A DNA stretch of 64,000 nt from Symbiodinium natans (GCA_905221605.1 CAJNDS010000207.1:126001-190000), one strand, 5' to 3'; shown: positions 22,330-35,413, numbered from the stretch's first letter. The notes: generated by a model not told the origin, from the sequence alone. Made by a program: numbers and translations.

Positions 22330-24425
22330 GTAATGACTGCCCTAAAGCTGCTCAAGGTCCTATCCTGCAGCCTCTGCCTTGCGGGCCTCCAAGAGCGCGT
22401 CTTGTATGTCCCTGGCTTCAGGTACACAGGAGAAGGGTGGGGTTTCAAATCCTGTGGTCCTTGTGCCCTAAAGTTCCTCAAGCCCAAAGCTAACCCCCCG
22501 GATTAGATGGGCTTCGGGTCTCAGAGTGTGCGAATCACCTTTCCTGAGCCTCCCCGAACCAGTCCAAAATTCAGCACAAACCCTGCTAGGATGGTTGGCT
22601 CTGATCACATCGGTCTCGTACACTGGCTTCTCTTTGGTGGAGCGCCGCTGCGAAAGGGACAGGTGCAATATTCTTCTGGCCTAATGAGTTTTGAGAAAGG
22701 GGACAGCGACAATTCTGCTTGTCAGCATGTTAGCTTGAGGGGTTTAGGGCTTCAAGTCAAGGCTCATGAGGTTTTCGGTTGGTGTTGGTGTTGCGTGTTT
22801 GGGTGTCTGCATTCCAGGGGAAGATGACGTTGTGCGTGCTCGGAACCAGCGAAACCCAGGTCAATGGCCCCATAAACAAGTTGCTGCCCCGGCCCCCCCC
22901 CAATGCAGAAAGGGGGTCTGGGGCCCTGGCTGATCACTGTATTCACTGTGGATCAAAGCCTTACTCCGCCTGTAGTTAGAAGTCCTCACTGGAAGCAAAT
23001 AAAGCAACAACAGTATCTTTCTGTATCCATGGCGACTAGCTCGTTTTTTAAGTGAAGGGGGCGGTGAACCGTTGACCTGAAACGGATGCAGTCGCCGGGA
23101 GGCAGCTGCACGGTTCGGCTTATGACTACCTGAAGCTGTCGATGCTCACCATGGGCGGGATGTACCTCACGAACTTCAGCTTCCTGACGTCAAAAGAATC
23201 GCAAAGGCTTTCGGAGAGTCCATCATGAGGATCGTGGTTCATGTTCAACTTGCAGGCTTGCCTCATGCCAAGGCTTGCACTATCTCAGCTATCCTCTCAG
23301 AGTTGTGTTCAAATCGAGCAAGCTCATCCCTGTGATGGTGCTGAGTGTGGTGTACCTGTGGCTTGGAGGCACTTTTGCACCGGTCTTCTTGGCCGGGTAG
23401 GATGGGCGATGTTGATGTTATTCAGTCAGGCTTGTAGAAGTTGATGACAAGGCAGGGCATGCAAGGCTCCAGCCGCAATCACTCATGACGATTGTTCCTG
23501 CCTTGGCCATACAATTGCAAGATCGTGCCAGCAAAGGAAGAAGCGATACACTTTCTTCCAGTACATGGCTGTCCTTTTACTGACTGCAGGCCGGCTGCCA
23601 GCACAGAGCAAAAACTTTGAGTTCTGCCTAGAAGTTTGCTCTTGCACCAAGCCTCAATGATACTGGCCCGAAGCCTCTCTACTGTCAGAGCGCAGCAACA
23701 CCCGACGTTTTGAAATTTGGACCGTGCATGGGACCGTGCTCTAGCCAACACAGCAAAGACAGTTGTGAGGTTCATGAGGCACTTGTGGTACAGGGCGAAG
23801 CAATCAGCACTTCGGCTTTCTGTGATTCTGCAGGTGTGGTCGTCTTCACGCTGGGGGATGCGAAAGGTTCGACACGTTTGTTGTTACCCGAGGTTGAGTG
23901 TGCTGATGCCTATTCGGAGATCGTCTCAGAAGTGACCTGCCAGGCAAAGCTCTTTTCGACCCTATCGGAATCGTTTTCGTTGTCGTGGGCTCCTTGGCCG
24001 ACGCGATGGCTGCCAGTTACGAGGAGAAACGGTTCTTCGTTCAGTGCCTCGTCATGACTCCCCACGTTGGTACTTTCAGGCCTGGGTTTTTGCCAGACTC
24101 TGTTTTTGTCGGTTTGCCCTCCCAAATCTCTGTGGTAGCTCCGTACTTCGATCTGAGGATGGGTTGTTCGGCCAACGAGGTGGTCCTATATAGCAACCTC
24201 TTGGGCAGCGCCCCTCGGCACCATCTCGGCACAGCGGGCAGCCAAGGCAGAGCGGTAGAGGGGTAGATATTATTTCCAGCCGTAGTCCTTTACCCATAAG
24301 CTGCCAAACTCTGCTCCAAACGCAATCTTTTGAAGACAGAGGTTTGGGCTGTGATCGCCTCACTGCTCACGGGCGAGCTGCTGTCCGCGGCGCGCCACTC
24401 CGCAGACCACTGGGAGACAGCGCCC
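22330..24425 (+). CDS. SLC35B2/B3-type nucleotide-sulfate (PAPS) transporter
   Basis: Golgi membrane carrier; the nearest family by motif order imports 3'-phosphoadenosine 5'-phosphosulfate. Exons: near 22350-22431 (LAGLQERVLYVPGF, matching the LQE motif; weaker); 23092-23188 (YDYLKLSMLTMGGMYLTNFS); 23256 to about 23373 (LHYLSYPLRVVFKSSKLIPV, the family signature); 23834-23866 (VVVFTLGDAK); 23944-24043 (GIVFVVVGSLADAM, then EEKRFFVQ); 24158-24204 (ANEVVLYSNLL); 24340 to about 24420 (SLLTGELLSAARHSADHW). Phases match at most joins, one through a GC donor at 24205. The last transmembrane exons (normally with a TxRK motif) and the N-terminal one were not found. An SLC35 carrier for another nucleotide sugar remains possible. 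Confidence 0.8.
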
Positions 24426-25536
24426 TGGTGCTTTGATTTCTGGATCGGTAGATTGCTCGCTTGGAGTTTGAGATGCAACAGAAACAGGAGTCCGGGAATG
24501 AAAGCCACGAAAGCCGGCAGCGGCCAAACACAAGAGTTGTAAGCGGTGCAAGTCGGTCCATCAAAGGTACCAATGATTGTATTCGCACCTCAGCTGCATT
24601 GTTTGCCCTGCGAAAGCCAGATTGCACCCGCTCGAAACGGAAGACCCAGAGTTCGCCTTCTCGTTTGCATGGTTCGATCTATGGTTCGGGCGTGAACTGT
24701 TGAAGCAGTTGCCGGTAGCTCTCTACGCAGGCTTCCTTGTTTGGCTATGTGGCGCAGAGCGGCGTGTTGCACCTCTTCCGCATCCATCGTGCCCCATCAG
24801 ATTCGACATGCTTCCGCAATCAGAGAATGTGAAATTCAGGGCTCATTAGGGCTCAACAGATTTGCATCTCATTAAAGGGATGGGAGTGTGATAGGTCCTG
24901 CTCTATAATAGTTAGATTGTTGATCCATCGAGCTCAAGTGTCGTGGACTTCTGAATCACGGGCGGAACACCTCAAATGCCACAGCAAAGGCTTCTCATCA
25001 AGCATTTCGGGGCCACCGTCTCGGAGATTGTCAAGAGCTGTCGACACCAAAATGCACTTTAATCTCCTCCTCCGGAATGTGCAGTAACCCTGTGTTCTAA
25101 ATACTTGGGGGAGTTGGAGCCCAACTTAAGCCTCGACACCCTCACCCCTCCGGGCCCTCTGGGTAGAACTCGACCTCCCCTTCGAACTCGAGGTGTCCAC
25201 AGAGGAGGGGGGATTGTCGGGGAAGCGTTTGTTTTGCTTTGGGCAGGGTTAAGCTACGAATCCATGATGAGCAGGGGAGGATAACCTGTCTCGTGCAGCC
25301 CTTTCGGCATCTCTTGCTGCTCAGGAAAGGTGACCACCATTTGCGTATCCTTCCTAGTCTTTGGCAAGCCTTGGAACGGTCGCCTGGCGAGACTGTGTGG
25401 TGGCCGGTTCGGAGTTCAAGGGTATGCGAAGCATGCTGGAGCACTCAACGTTTCTGCAAGCCTCAAAGTTGTTGCACATTGCAGCAAGTAGCAAAGCGTA
25501 GCAAAGCTGAGTCTTGCGACTGGCAGAGGCTACCAC
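24426..25536. other. Gap between transporter and ENTPDase
   Basis: Expected to hold the 3' exons of the transporter. One hydrophobic open segment (24640-24780: FAFSFAWFDLWFGRELL, VALYAGFLVWLCG) is a candidate, but it does not match the family's closing motifs. Confidence 0.3.
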
Positions 25537-28500
25537 ATGGCCGGGCTCTTGCTCTTCGTGGCCTCCGTCTCCGCGGAGCGTTTCGGTGCTGGCGGCTCCT
25601 CGAGGCCTGAGAAAGTCGAGAGCATCGAGAGCATCAGGGAGATTCAGGGGTCGAAGGGCACGAAACACAAAAATCGGGCAGGTCTCCTTTGCGGTGCTGG
25701 TGTTGGTACTTTGCTGCCCAGCAAAGAAACTAAGAAACCGCGACTGCTGAGGCGGTTTGCCATGTTCCTCTTGACCAGCTCCACGTTCTTCGTCCTCCGC
25801 ATTTTCACTGGTGGATTTGGGCCATCAGTTTTCAGCAGCATGTCTGCATGGATCCGAGAGGCATAGATGACCGCAGGCACAAGCCGGTACGGTAGGACTG
25901 TGGAGTTAGCATGAAGCATCATCGAGCATGCCTGATTTGAGGTTCCAGAAAGTCCCCGCAGTCCACTGCGTGGGTATCATTCCGCTAACTTTAACTAGGG
26001 TGAGATTTCTTGCCACAGTTATCGCCACAGCAACTAGTATCCCCACTTCCACAAAAAAGACATCACCTTGAGGTGTGGTGATCGACGCAGGCTCGAGTGG
26101 CACGCGGCTCAATATCTTCCGCTTCGATTCCTGGACCATGAAGCTCCTGGACATCGACGGCCAAGCTCAGGAGCGGCCCCTGGGAGCACGAGAAGGGATG
26201 AAAAACACCGTGAGCCGAAAAGCAGTCGGATGTAGTTGGGGATGTGGGCGGGCTTCTAGGGTTGGTAGGGTTTTGTACGAATGGCGTGAAAGCGTTCTCG
26301 TGCTTCCCAAGTATTTACTGCGGTCCGCGTGAGCTCCCCACATACAATCCTACGCATGCTTGATCTTGGAATCGTTCCCGTACTGTCAGGGGGGATACAA
26401 GCTAGGAAGATTGTGCAAAGATGTGCAAAAAGAAGTCAAGTCAAGCAGCGAGAGGTCTTCCAGGAGGAAGAGCCTGGCATCAGCGACCTCTTCGAAAACA
26501 CCAGCTCGGAGCCTGGATGTTGCACGGAAATCTTTCACGATCACATAATCTAGCCGCTTAAGTTTGGCCTTCAAATCAGTGAACACAACGACCGCAGTGT
26601 TTCTTGCTGCCTTGCACTGCAAGACCGGCAGTGCTGCGCCTGAGGTGCTTTGCGGCAGCAGATGGCAAGGCGGGTTCGCGTGGGCATTTTTGCGATTGGC
26701 TTGCTGTACTGTAGAGATGCTCAGACAAGACTTGCTGAATCTTGCTGAGCATGAAAGATGCTGAGAGCCGACTGTGCCAGCGGGGCTGCGGTCACAGAGC
26801 TGGGCGAGCATCGGGCAGTGTCGACATTTTGTGCGGAACTTTTCGCCTTTTCGCGTTATTGTGATTTTTGGTTCTTGGTTTGTGAATGACAAGAACTCAC
26901 TGCAAGCAAGCAAAGAAGCTCCGTAGCATTCAAGCAAGCAGGCGGGGGCATCTCAACGACTACTTGTAACCGTTTGTAGCCCTTACAAGAGCTACGCTAT
27001 TCAGTTTGCTATCAGCACGCAATGAAGGCTTTTGGACGCAGCTGTGTCAGCGGTGCCCCACGCCCAAAGAGGCCGCAGCAGATTTCTCGTCTTGAGTAAG
27101 GGCAGCAGAGGCAGCAGAAGCAGGGGTTCATCCATTACAGGGGCCCTCAGATCTGATTATGGTGCTGAAGAGTAGTGCAGACTTGTGGACACCAGACGTT
27201 CTCGCACCTTTGCGGGTTTGGAGGTTTGTTTCTGATACTGGAAGTGGCTTTCGTAGGCATCCACGTGTTCAAGCGGGTGTCTAAATCCCAAGCCCGCAGG
27301 AACGCAGCCTGTGCCCACTTCCGACATAAGAAGCGCATAGACCTTCAGAAACCTGGCTTGAGAGGCGTGACGCCGCTGTCCCTGCGCGCTACAACCTCCC
27401 TGGAGCAGCTGGACATGGACCAGGCCGGAGCGTGAGTTGATGAGTTAGTGTACTCTGGCTTGTGTGCACAGGCTTGCCAGCACGGGGGGCAGTGCATGCC
27501 TGAAGACACACGGCCAGAGCATTTTGAGGTTCAGGCTGATCACCTGGGTGTAATTACTTGCAACGAAGGGAAGTGCTGGCTGCCAGTCATTTGTAAGGTT
27601 CCACAAGGCACGTGCTTGCCGTGGTACCTCTTCTACTCCACATGCCGGTTCGTCTGAGCGAGCGAGCAAGCGAGTGGGGATGCATTACTTACTTCGTCCT
27701 TCCCACCGGATGCCTGTTGTTTGGTTGGATGCTTGGAGCTTCAGGTTTCGGAGATCCGTCTTGTCGGTTTCGGTTTACGGATAGTAGTAAAGGAACCCAA
27801 ATGACCTCGATACCCATTTTGTCGGTTGTCCTCATAGGGCGGCGTGCCCCGTCGCGCGGTGAAACTTTGGGAAAAGCGTCACAGTTCAAATTGGACCCAA
27901 ACCAGACCTTAAAAGCACGAGATACCTTCCCTAAACCGATCCTGAGATCTAGCGGAATCTCGCGCCGCAGGTCCAGGAGCTCATGGAAGGGCTCAAGCAG
28001 CAGGTGTCCTTCGCTGGTTTCAAGGAGCTGGGGGTTTGTCTTTTTGGGAGTTTTGGGGGCTGTTAGGGTCCTCTGAAATTCCTGGGAGCCTCAGGGCCTG
28101 TGACCAGCAGCCGTCGCAAGAAGGATCAGCCGTGGCTAGAGCAAGACATGCCAGAGTCTAAAGCGCAGCTAGATCGAGCACGGGATAACTGATGTGGCAG
28201 AAAAATGAAGTGCGACACTCCTAATTCCTATATCCCCTGCCGACCTTGCATCCCCTAGCCCGGTCTCCGAACCTCGACGAGGATGGTGGTGTGCAAGCCA
28301 TGTCCGGGGACGCCGAGGCGGCTGCAGACGCTGGGCGAAGTGCAACTTTTTGCTGTCGTCCGCAGGGCTTCATTAGTCGAAGTGCGGAAAGATCCTTCCA
28401 AGATCCTCAGAGTGTGTTCTTCAGCAGCTCTCCATGCTTAAGGAGTGGCTCACGGTGAACATGCTGATGAGCGTCTTTAAGCCCGGAATGCAGGGAGCCT

Positions 28501-30005
28501 GGGCCTCAGGCCCTTCAGATTTCAGAGGCCCCACAGGTGCCCCGTAAGACTCGGGGTCCTCTGCCCTACCACTCGCGCATGCGAAAGCCTACTTCAGCAG
28601 ACCAAGCAAAGGGATCCTGGACTCGCCCTGGAGTCGCTTGAAGACCTAGATGAAAGATTTTTTTGGGGAACGGTCTTTGAGAGTTGGAAACCTGGGACTT
28701 GTGCAATTCAGACGAGCTTTTCTCCGGCTTTCAGGTGCGGGATCCCGTGGCCGTGATGGACCTCGGAGGGGCAACCCTGCAGATGCTTTGGCTGATAACC
28801 GTTCACTCACCAATCCGAACCTCTTTTGTTGTTTTGGAGGGAGGGGGGTGGTGTATAGGGATCCTTGTAAAGGGTTCTTTTTGCTCACAGGTTCGAGGCT
28901 GCCTGCCATTCACGGACGTGCAGCATTGCTGCGAAGCAGTGCACGCTGCTGCGACGATCCACAAGCGCATAGCAGAATGCATTGTAGAATGAGCCGAGGA
29001 TGGCGTACTACCTGGCAGATCACGATGTCTCCAGGGCGAAGCGGCACGGGACCTGACTGACAAAGTGAGCTGAGCCTTGAAAGGATTTGTGGATTTTGTG
29101 GTACACCTAGGCAGCAACTGGACGCATACGTCCAGAGAATCAGCTTGCCTTTTGGAAGCCGGAAGCTCAGACCCTGGAGGCTGATGGCTCTAAGGGGGAC
29201 TGTAGACGATGAGGCTGTAGCGCTGCAATCGGAGTACGATGAGATGTGACGGACTCGTTCTGGTGCTAAACTGTCATGGGCTCGGAACCAGGGTTCCTCT
29301 CGTGTACATCCCACCATCCCTAAACAGAACACAAGGACGGAGAGTTCTTGGGACAACGAAGCCGACGAACCCAGCTCCTCGCAATGTCGCTTCCAGGCGG
29401 CAATGTCCACGTCTACAGGCCCGGACAAGCGTTGAATCGGATTCTGGCGCATGCGCTCCCTCTCTTCCCCCCCCCATCCTAGAGTCAGAGCCTGTGAGGG
29501 GCCATGCATGGCCTGAACCTTTGTTGGTTTGGGGAGAGCTTGCATTTGGGAAGATGTTGCGGTTCCTTTCTCTGCATGTCCTCAACTCACAAATCCTGCA
29601 AATTCTCTCAACTCTTCTCTCACCTCAAACTGCGTAGCACCGACTAGCAAGAAAGCCACGGGGAATGAAAGGAAGCTCAGCATACAAGGCATAGCTACAT
29701 CGGCTACGGGCTGATCACTGCGTGTGCCTGAGTTCGGGAGCATCGAAAGCAAGCCACTTGCAGAACCGCTTCGCTTGCAGGCTAGAGTCTAGAGGCCATG
29801 AACTTGACTCGAGTTCGTGTCCAGAAAAGTGGAGTGTCCCAAATCGGTTGTGAAATAGCAGGGCCTCCACCTGAACCCCAAGCAGAAAAAAGTTGAACAT
29901 GCAGTGCAAGCTGATGCGAGCTGCCCGGTATTGTCCGCTGCTTGGCAGCAAAACAACACGCCGGGCGGCGCAGAGACTGTTGGAGAAATCAGTCTCAGCG
30001 GCAAG
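25537..30005 (+). CDS. ENTPDase / apyrase (GDA1-CD39 family)
   Basis: Hydrolyses nucleoside di- or triphosphates, usually facing the secretory lumen or cell exterior. Conserved regions appear in order. 26073 to about 26170: VVIDAGSSGTRLNIFRF (ACR1). About 27350-27429: TPLSLRATTSLEQL (ACR2-like; ATAGLR is altered). 27971-28033: VQELMEGLKQQVSFAGFKEL. About 28250-28307: VQAMSGDAEA, and about 28446-28490: EWLTVNMLMSVF (ACR3 region). 28735-28784: DPVAVMDLGGATLQM (ACR4). 29672-29721: HSYIGYGLITA. 29949-30005: RRAAQRLLEKSVSAA. A possible first exon from ATG 25537 begins MAGLLLFVASVSAE, signal-peptide-like, and has a membrane anchor RRFAMFLLTSSTFFVLRIF. The C-terminal region after 30005 is unclear; 30370-30480 (QGLPYAAQASMRDYRTQLE) may be a later exon. 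Confidence 0.8.
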
Positions 30006-31252
30006 GCCAAAGTGAAGAGCTTCAAGTACGCCGAGAAGGCCCGAGCAGAGCCGTTGCCGAAGCACTAGAGTCTAGAGTTGCCTTCGGTGAATCATGTCCT
30101 CTCCGTTGCGACACGCCAAACCCACACCACCATGCAAAAGTCACCGTGGTGACGACAGCAAAGCTCGGCATGCGCGTGGCATATGCGTGGCATCTTTGTG
30201 ACGCATGGTAAAGTTACAGTATGAGCGGCAGGTCGAGAGCTTTTCAAAACAGGCTGCTAGGGCTGTTAGGGATTAGAGTGAGGCGGGCTTCTCGCTGGAT
30301 CGACATCCTTGTCAACTCCTCGGAGTCCTGTGGCCAGTCGTTGTCAGTTCGTTGTCGCTGCAGCGGCAACGGAGTGGTCCTTCACGGGTCCTTCCCAAGG
30401 CCTGCCCTACGCTGCCCAAGCGTCTATGCGTGACTACCGCACGCAGCTGGAAGCCAAAGGAGCCAGATGCCCAGGGATTCAATCAAAGGGGAGGCCGGTG
30501 GACGCACAGCACGTCCGAAGCTTTGTGCAGAGACATCGCCTGTGCCGTTCCAAGGCTCTCGACAAGCTGGCGTGCGCTGAATTGGTTGCCGACGCCCCAA
30601 AGTTAGAGAGAGAGAGAGAGGGAGCGAGGGAGAGGAAAAGAGACCCTGTCTGCCCTATCGAGAATCGGAGAATAATTGGACACTTGCGGTCGGCGGCCCT
30701 ACGCCGTTGAGGAGAGAAGATGAGCGTAATAAGAATCGTAAACAGACTTGCCACTTGCGCAGTACATTTTGTAAGTATCTAGGTTATGTAAGTACAATGT
30801 GTACATATTTAGCTAGGTATCGCATCATGAGCTGGGTCCCAACTTCTTGCAGCTGAAGGGCTGCACTCCATGAGCTGATGTGAGTTGCCAAGCTGTGGCA
30901 TCCGGATTCCAACCCGAGAGCAGCCTCGGGATGTGAGCTGTTTCGAGAGGGCTCGGGGATGTCTTAGGGATGTTGGCCCACACACGCTGCGCATGCTGAG
31001 GATCTCCTTTTGCGGAAAGATCTTCCATGCTTGCAAGAGCCTGGCCTGAAGGACTGAACTTGGATCGAATCTGTCTTGGGCTATCTTGTACTGTATAGGG
31101 CCCCCTAGAACGCCCCCTAGGGATGGATGAGGGGATGGGCACATTGGGAAGAGCGTCCCTTGAGGGAAAAAACCAAAGTCCCTGCAGAGGAGCAGTTTCT
31201 CGGAAGAGCCAGTCGGGGCCTTTTGCTACAGCTTCTCTCGCTCTCGCTCTCG

Positions 31253-31301
<49 letters not shown>

Positions 31302-31837
31302 TCTCTGGAAAGAGAGTGCTCAACTTTGTTTTTTTTCCTCCCTGTTCTCGGGCAAGATGATCCCCCCCAATCAATAGAGAAGCTACACTGCAACATGTGA
31401 AGCGGAGCTGGAGTGCTGTGGCATTGATGTCGTTACAGCGTGAATGCGCAAGCGAAGCGCGACATGCCTATAGGCAATCCGGCTTTCGGCAACTGCAGCT
31501 TCGCCGGGCCCTTGGCCTTGGCTTTAGGATCGACGAAGACACAGCCTGGCATCGCACTTTGCTCTTAGCAGCTTGCTTGGGACTCTTGTTTTGTTTTCCT
31601 AGTCGGCGGGTTTGCAGCCAGGCTGGTGTTTGGGCAGGTCCGGGCACAGGCCCCGCAGAGCCACTAACGAGCAGTGCTGCTGCTGCAGCTGTTGCGTGCA
31701 AACTTGTCAAGACAGGCTTTCTGACTGCACATGTTAGGTGCCGTTAGCTGTGCCAGCACACCCTACCAGTGCCTTGTCTTGCTGTTGCTGCGTGGCCCAA
31801 GCCCTGCGTTTTCTGCAGAGCTTTGCCTTTGCGCGAG
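30006..31837. other. Mostly non-coding; possible ENTPDase 3' exons
   Basis: Contains the candidate exon at 30370-30480, a short AG tract (30605-30628), a long CT microsatellite and an open segment at 31397-31747 with one hydrophobic stretch (LLLAACLGLLFCF). No family assigned. Confidence 0.3.
31222..31307. repeat. CT microsatellite
   Basis: (CTCTCG)n passing into pure (CT)n. Serine/leucine runs in all frames are artefacts. Confidence 0.9.
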
Positions 31838-33154
31838 ATGACTGGTCCGGCGGGGCTCGTGGCCAAGCGGGCGGCCCTGGAGCGGGCCGCGAACAAGCAG
31901 CCGCCACCACCCGTGCGCCTGTTCCTGTGACATGGCATGTGTCGGTATCAGTGTGTTGCACTGCAGTGGAGTGCCCCATCAAGTCTAGGCTCAGTCTTTC
32001 AATGTCTCTCTTGAATGTCCAATTCGTCATTCTGCAGTTATCGAGAAGGGACGTGAGCGGCTAAGGTATGGCAAGATCCAGGACCGATTTGTGAGCTCCG
32101 GGGAAAACAGTCGGAAGTGTGAATGGTGAAACAGAAGCATCTCTCACCGTTCAATTTGCATTGTCCAGGACCCGACCTTCCAGCTGCTGAAGGCCGCAGT
32201 GGATTTCTTGTCTTCAGAGCAGGAGACCGTCGATGCCACGGTGGAGGGGTTCTTCGAGACGCAGTACGAGCAGCACTTGAAGCACCTTGTCGCGAACTAT
32301 GGTGGGAGCTTCACCCAGGCTAAGCCCAGCGCGCCCTTGATCTTCGCAGAGGCATTGGACAAAATCATGTATTTTGCTAGCGAGAAGACTTTCTTGGATT
32401 GGGCGGCCCTGACCTACAAGTACCAGGATAACACGAATTTCATGCTCTACAGGCGCGTGGGCAACAAGAGCATCAAGGCAGTCAAAGAGTCGACAGGGCG
32501 ATCTTACTGTGGTCTGACCATCGCCATCGGAGATGAGCCAAAAGAGACCGTCCAGCTCGAGCTCTTCGATGACGAGTCTCCCGAGTTGGCGAAGAATTTC
32601 ATCCAGCTACTCTCTCACCCCAAGTTTGATGGTCACCCCATCCACCGGGTCAAGCCAGGATGCTGGGTTCAAGCCGGTGATCTTGTAGATGGCTCGGGCA
32701 AGCACTCCGAGGCAGCAGGCGGTGGCCAGCTGCAGCACGAGTCTTTCCACGTACCGCACGACCGGCCCGGACTTCTTGGCATGTGCTGCCACGGCAAGGA
32801 GACCCAAGGGGGGGACCAGACAGGGGGGGGAATACTGTAGTGCCGCGGTCCCCCCGAACACACGGGTGCTCTGGAAAAGCAGAGGTTTTGATAGTACTGT
32901 ATTCATAGAGCTGCTTCATAGAACGGTTTTAGAAGCCTGCTGACAAGGACACCATCGGATCGCAGTTCTACATCACTCTGCGTGAGCTGCCGTTCCTAGA
33001 CGGCAAGTTCTCCGTCATCGGAAGGGTCATAAGCGGTATGCGCACGATAATCCGCATCGGGAAGATGGCTACAAAGAACGACCGTCCAACCCTAGATATC
33101 AAAATTTACGTAGACAAGGAACTGACGCTGCCAAGCGCGCTTCAGCAAAAGTGA
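31838..33154 (+). CDS. PPIL6-like cyclophilin-domain protein
   Basis: Exon 31838 to about 31926 starts MTGPAGLVAKRAALERAANK and ends PPPPVRLFL. Exon 32169-32798 starts DPTFQLLKAAVDFLSSEQ, the N-terminal domain that precedes cyclophilin in PPIL6 proteins. It then enters the cyclophilin fold (VQLELFDDESPELAKNF, HRVKPGCWVQAGD, RPGLLGMCCHGK). Exon 32936-33154 finishes it (PADKDTIGSQFYITLRELPF, LDGKFSVIGRV) to a TGA. The second intron (32799-32935, 137 bases) keeps frame only with a GA donor. Cyclophilins are prolyl cis-trans isomerases, but several catalytic positions differ here (HRVKPG in place of HRxxxxFMxQGGD), as in other divergent PPIL6 members, so activity is doubtful. A small exon or different boundary is needed between the first two exons, whose phases disagree. 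Confidence 0.85.
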
Positions 33155-35412
33155 AGACGTTGAAGACGATCCTGTTTCAGTGTTTCACAGCATGCAGCAG
33201 GAATGCCAGCTACTCACCTTGCTGTACTGGCAAGCTGTGGGAATGTGAAATATTCGCATCACCACAGCACAAGGTCGCACGGTCAACTTGTGGCAATCAG
33301 TCTAGTGGGCTCCATTTAATTAGTTGCCTCCGAGCTGTCTGTCTAGCTGTTCTGAGAGCCAGGCGCTTCCGTGCTGCCATGCTTCAATCGTCTCACCTGA
33401 TGTTAGTGAAGGAATTCAGGGAAAAGTGGGCCTGCGGGCCTGCCAAGATCTGCCAAGGAGACAGTGACACCCATGTGCACCGACACATTGGATGTGGACC
33501 CACATGAACGTCCCTGACTCCATGCAGGTTCACAGCGCGTGATCCTGAAGTCCTATTTCTACGACAGGATGCACGGCTTCCGAGTTGCGCAATGCCTCTG
33601 TGTCGTGGTGACTTGCGTATCCCCCCCCCCCCCTGCCCCATATCTTCCAGAAGCCCAGGCGCGACGCATCCGTCATAGCTCCGGGTGTGCTTTCCGCACG
33701 AGTTCAGGCCGGCACGTTCGCCGTGCAAGCAGGCCTGCGGCGGGGGCATGTGGGAGGTTCATGGGAGGTTCTGTTCGGGGCTACTGTGGGTACTAGAACA
33801 TCAACAAGGGCAGCCTGCTGTTTCATTACTCAATGGAACCTGATAGAAGTTTTTGGGCTTCCTGTTTTGGAAGAATATTGTTTGATCATTAAATACGATA
33901 CAGATTTGTACACACTGTGTCCAAGATTTGTCAGCACGAATTTGGTTGCTAATGGATTTCAATGACATCGTTCTAGGTGAAAGCGATATGTCACTATTTA
34001 ACTGTTTGACAGTAGGTTCTTGAGCGTCAAGCTATTCAATGTTGAGGATGTTTCAATCTTTGCTAGCATGATTTCGATTGATGAAATCTGTCGGATCGTT
34101 TTCAAATGTTTCAAGCTTGATAAACATTGTTTGCTCAACAGCCGAAATATCAAGCATTTGTGTTCTCAAAGATGGTTCAAGTAAAGTTAAAGTTAAACTG
34201 ACGGTTACGGAATTTTGATAATGTGCATCCTTTGTAGTTCTTGGTCGATAAAGTAGTGGGCGGAGCGAACGCGATAAACAGGTGGTGCCAAAGCTGTTTT
34301 GATCACCTAAAACAAACACGAGGAAAGTTTCGAGCAATAGTTTCGATTGTACAGCAAATGCTTCGACGCATGTTCTTTCCAAGCTGCAGCCCTTGCCAGA
34401 CCGCGCCTGCACCGCTGCGTCGCAGTCGATTGAAGCGCATTCTCCCCGGCTCTTATCCAGATGGGCTCAAGCTTGGCTTTCGAGGGCGATCTTGGTTGGA
34501 GGACGTTGGCGGCTTCATGGTTTTGTGTTGAAAACTGCTGTGTGCAGTCAACGCAAAAAGAACCTTGTAAAAACCAAGCCGCCTGCAGCTTGCGTTGAGC
34601 ACATGCTGCAATATACCCGGTACAGCAGATGCACAGCCGGCAGAACTGCGTCTACCTACTCTTGAGAAACCTTTGCCACTTACGCCTGTGCCATGCCTTA
34701 GTCCCAATCTTAGGGAGCTTCAGGGAGACCGGGATACATCAAAACCCACTGGTGCCGAGGCTAGCGCGGGAATTTCCAGGCCTCACGAAGGCGGGCTTGC
34801 AGTGCATTTGGCTGGGGAGATAGGCTCCCAGTACCTGGCCCTCTTAACTCTTGACTTTGGCTCACGTCCCCTGGGCAAGACCCCAGTCCGGCTCGCGCAG
34901 GAGAGGCTGATCTGGCTCTGCTTCGACTTGACTTTCCAGGACTTCCAGCCGAGTCGGAAAGGGTCTGTGTGTAGCCTGCAAGACAAGGACCTCACAGACC
35001 CAGCACAGGACTCTGCAGAATGAAATTCTTCGCCAGGATAGGACTAGGCCGATACAACTTCAAGTCCGAAGAAGGCGAAATTGACAATGCAGGGCCACAA
35101 TGCATCGGGCACCAGTATGCCATGCCATAAAAACACAGACAAACACTGGACTCCGTTGCCATGCATTCCCCCACACACAGAGACCCGGCAGACACGCATA
35201 CTGTCTCCACACGCGAGGCCCGCATACTCCTGAATGGTCTTGGATTTCCGGAGGCCAAAGAGCTGGAGCCTTAGAAGGGAGAGTTTTGATCACTTCGTTT
35301 CGTGGATTCTTAGTTATTCGCCGGTCGCTTTTGGGCGGGTATTTCTTGCTGAAAACCTCCTCCAAGCCAAAGTCCTTATGATTCGTATGATGGTTCTCCA
35401 AGATCCGTCACA
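33155..35412. other. No confident gene
   Basis: 33155-34600 shows nothing supportable and is AT-richer than its surroundings (around 33830-34250). 34835-34990 has an open segment (LTLDFGSRPLGKTPVRLAQE) that could be an exon; family unknown. A C run lies at 33620-33632. Confidence 0.35.
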
Positions 35413-35413
35413 G

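Noticed and set aside
31127-31377. Leu/Ser-rich open frames
   Set aside because: Artefact of the CT microsatellite at 31222-31307.
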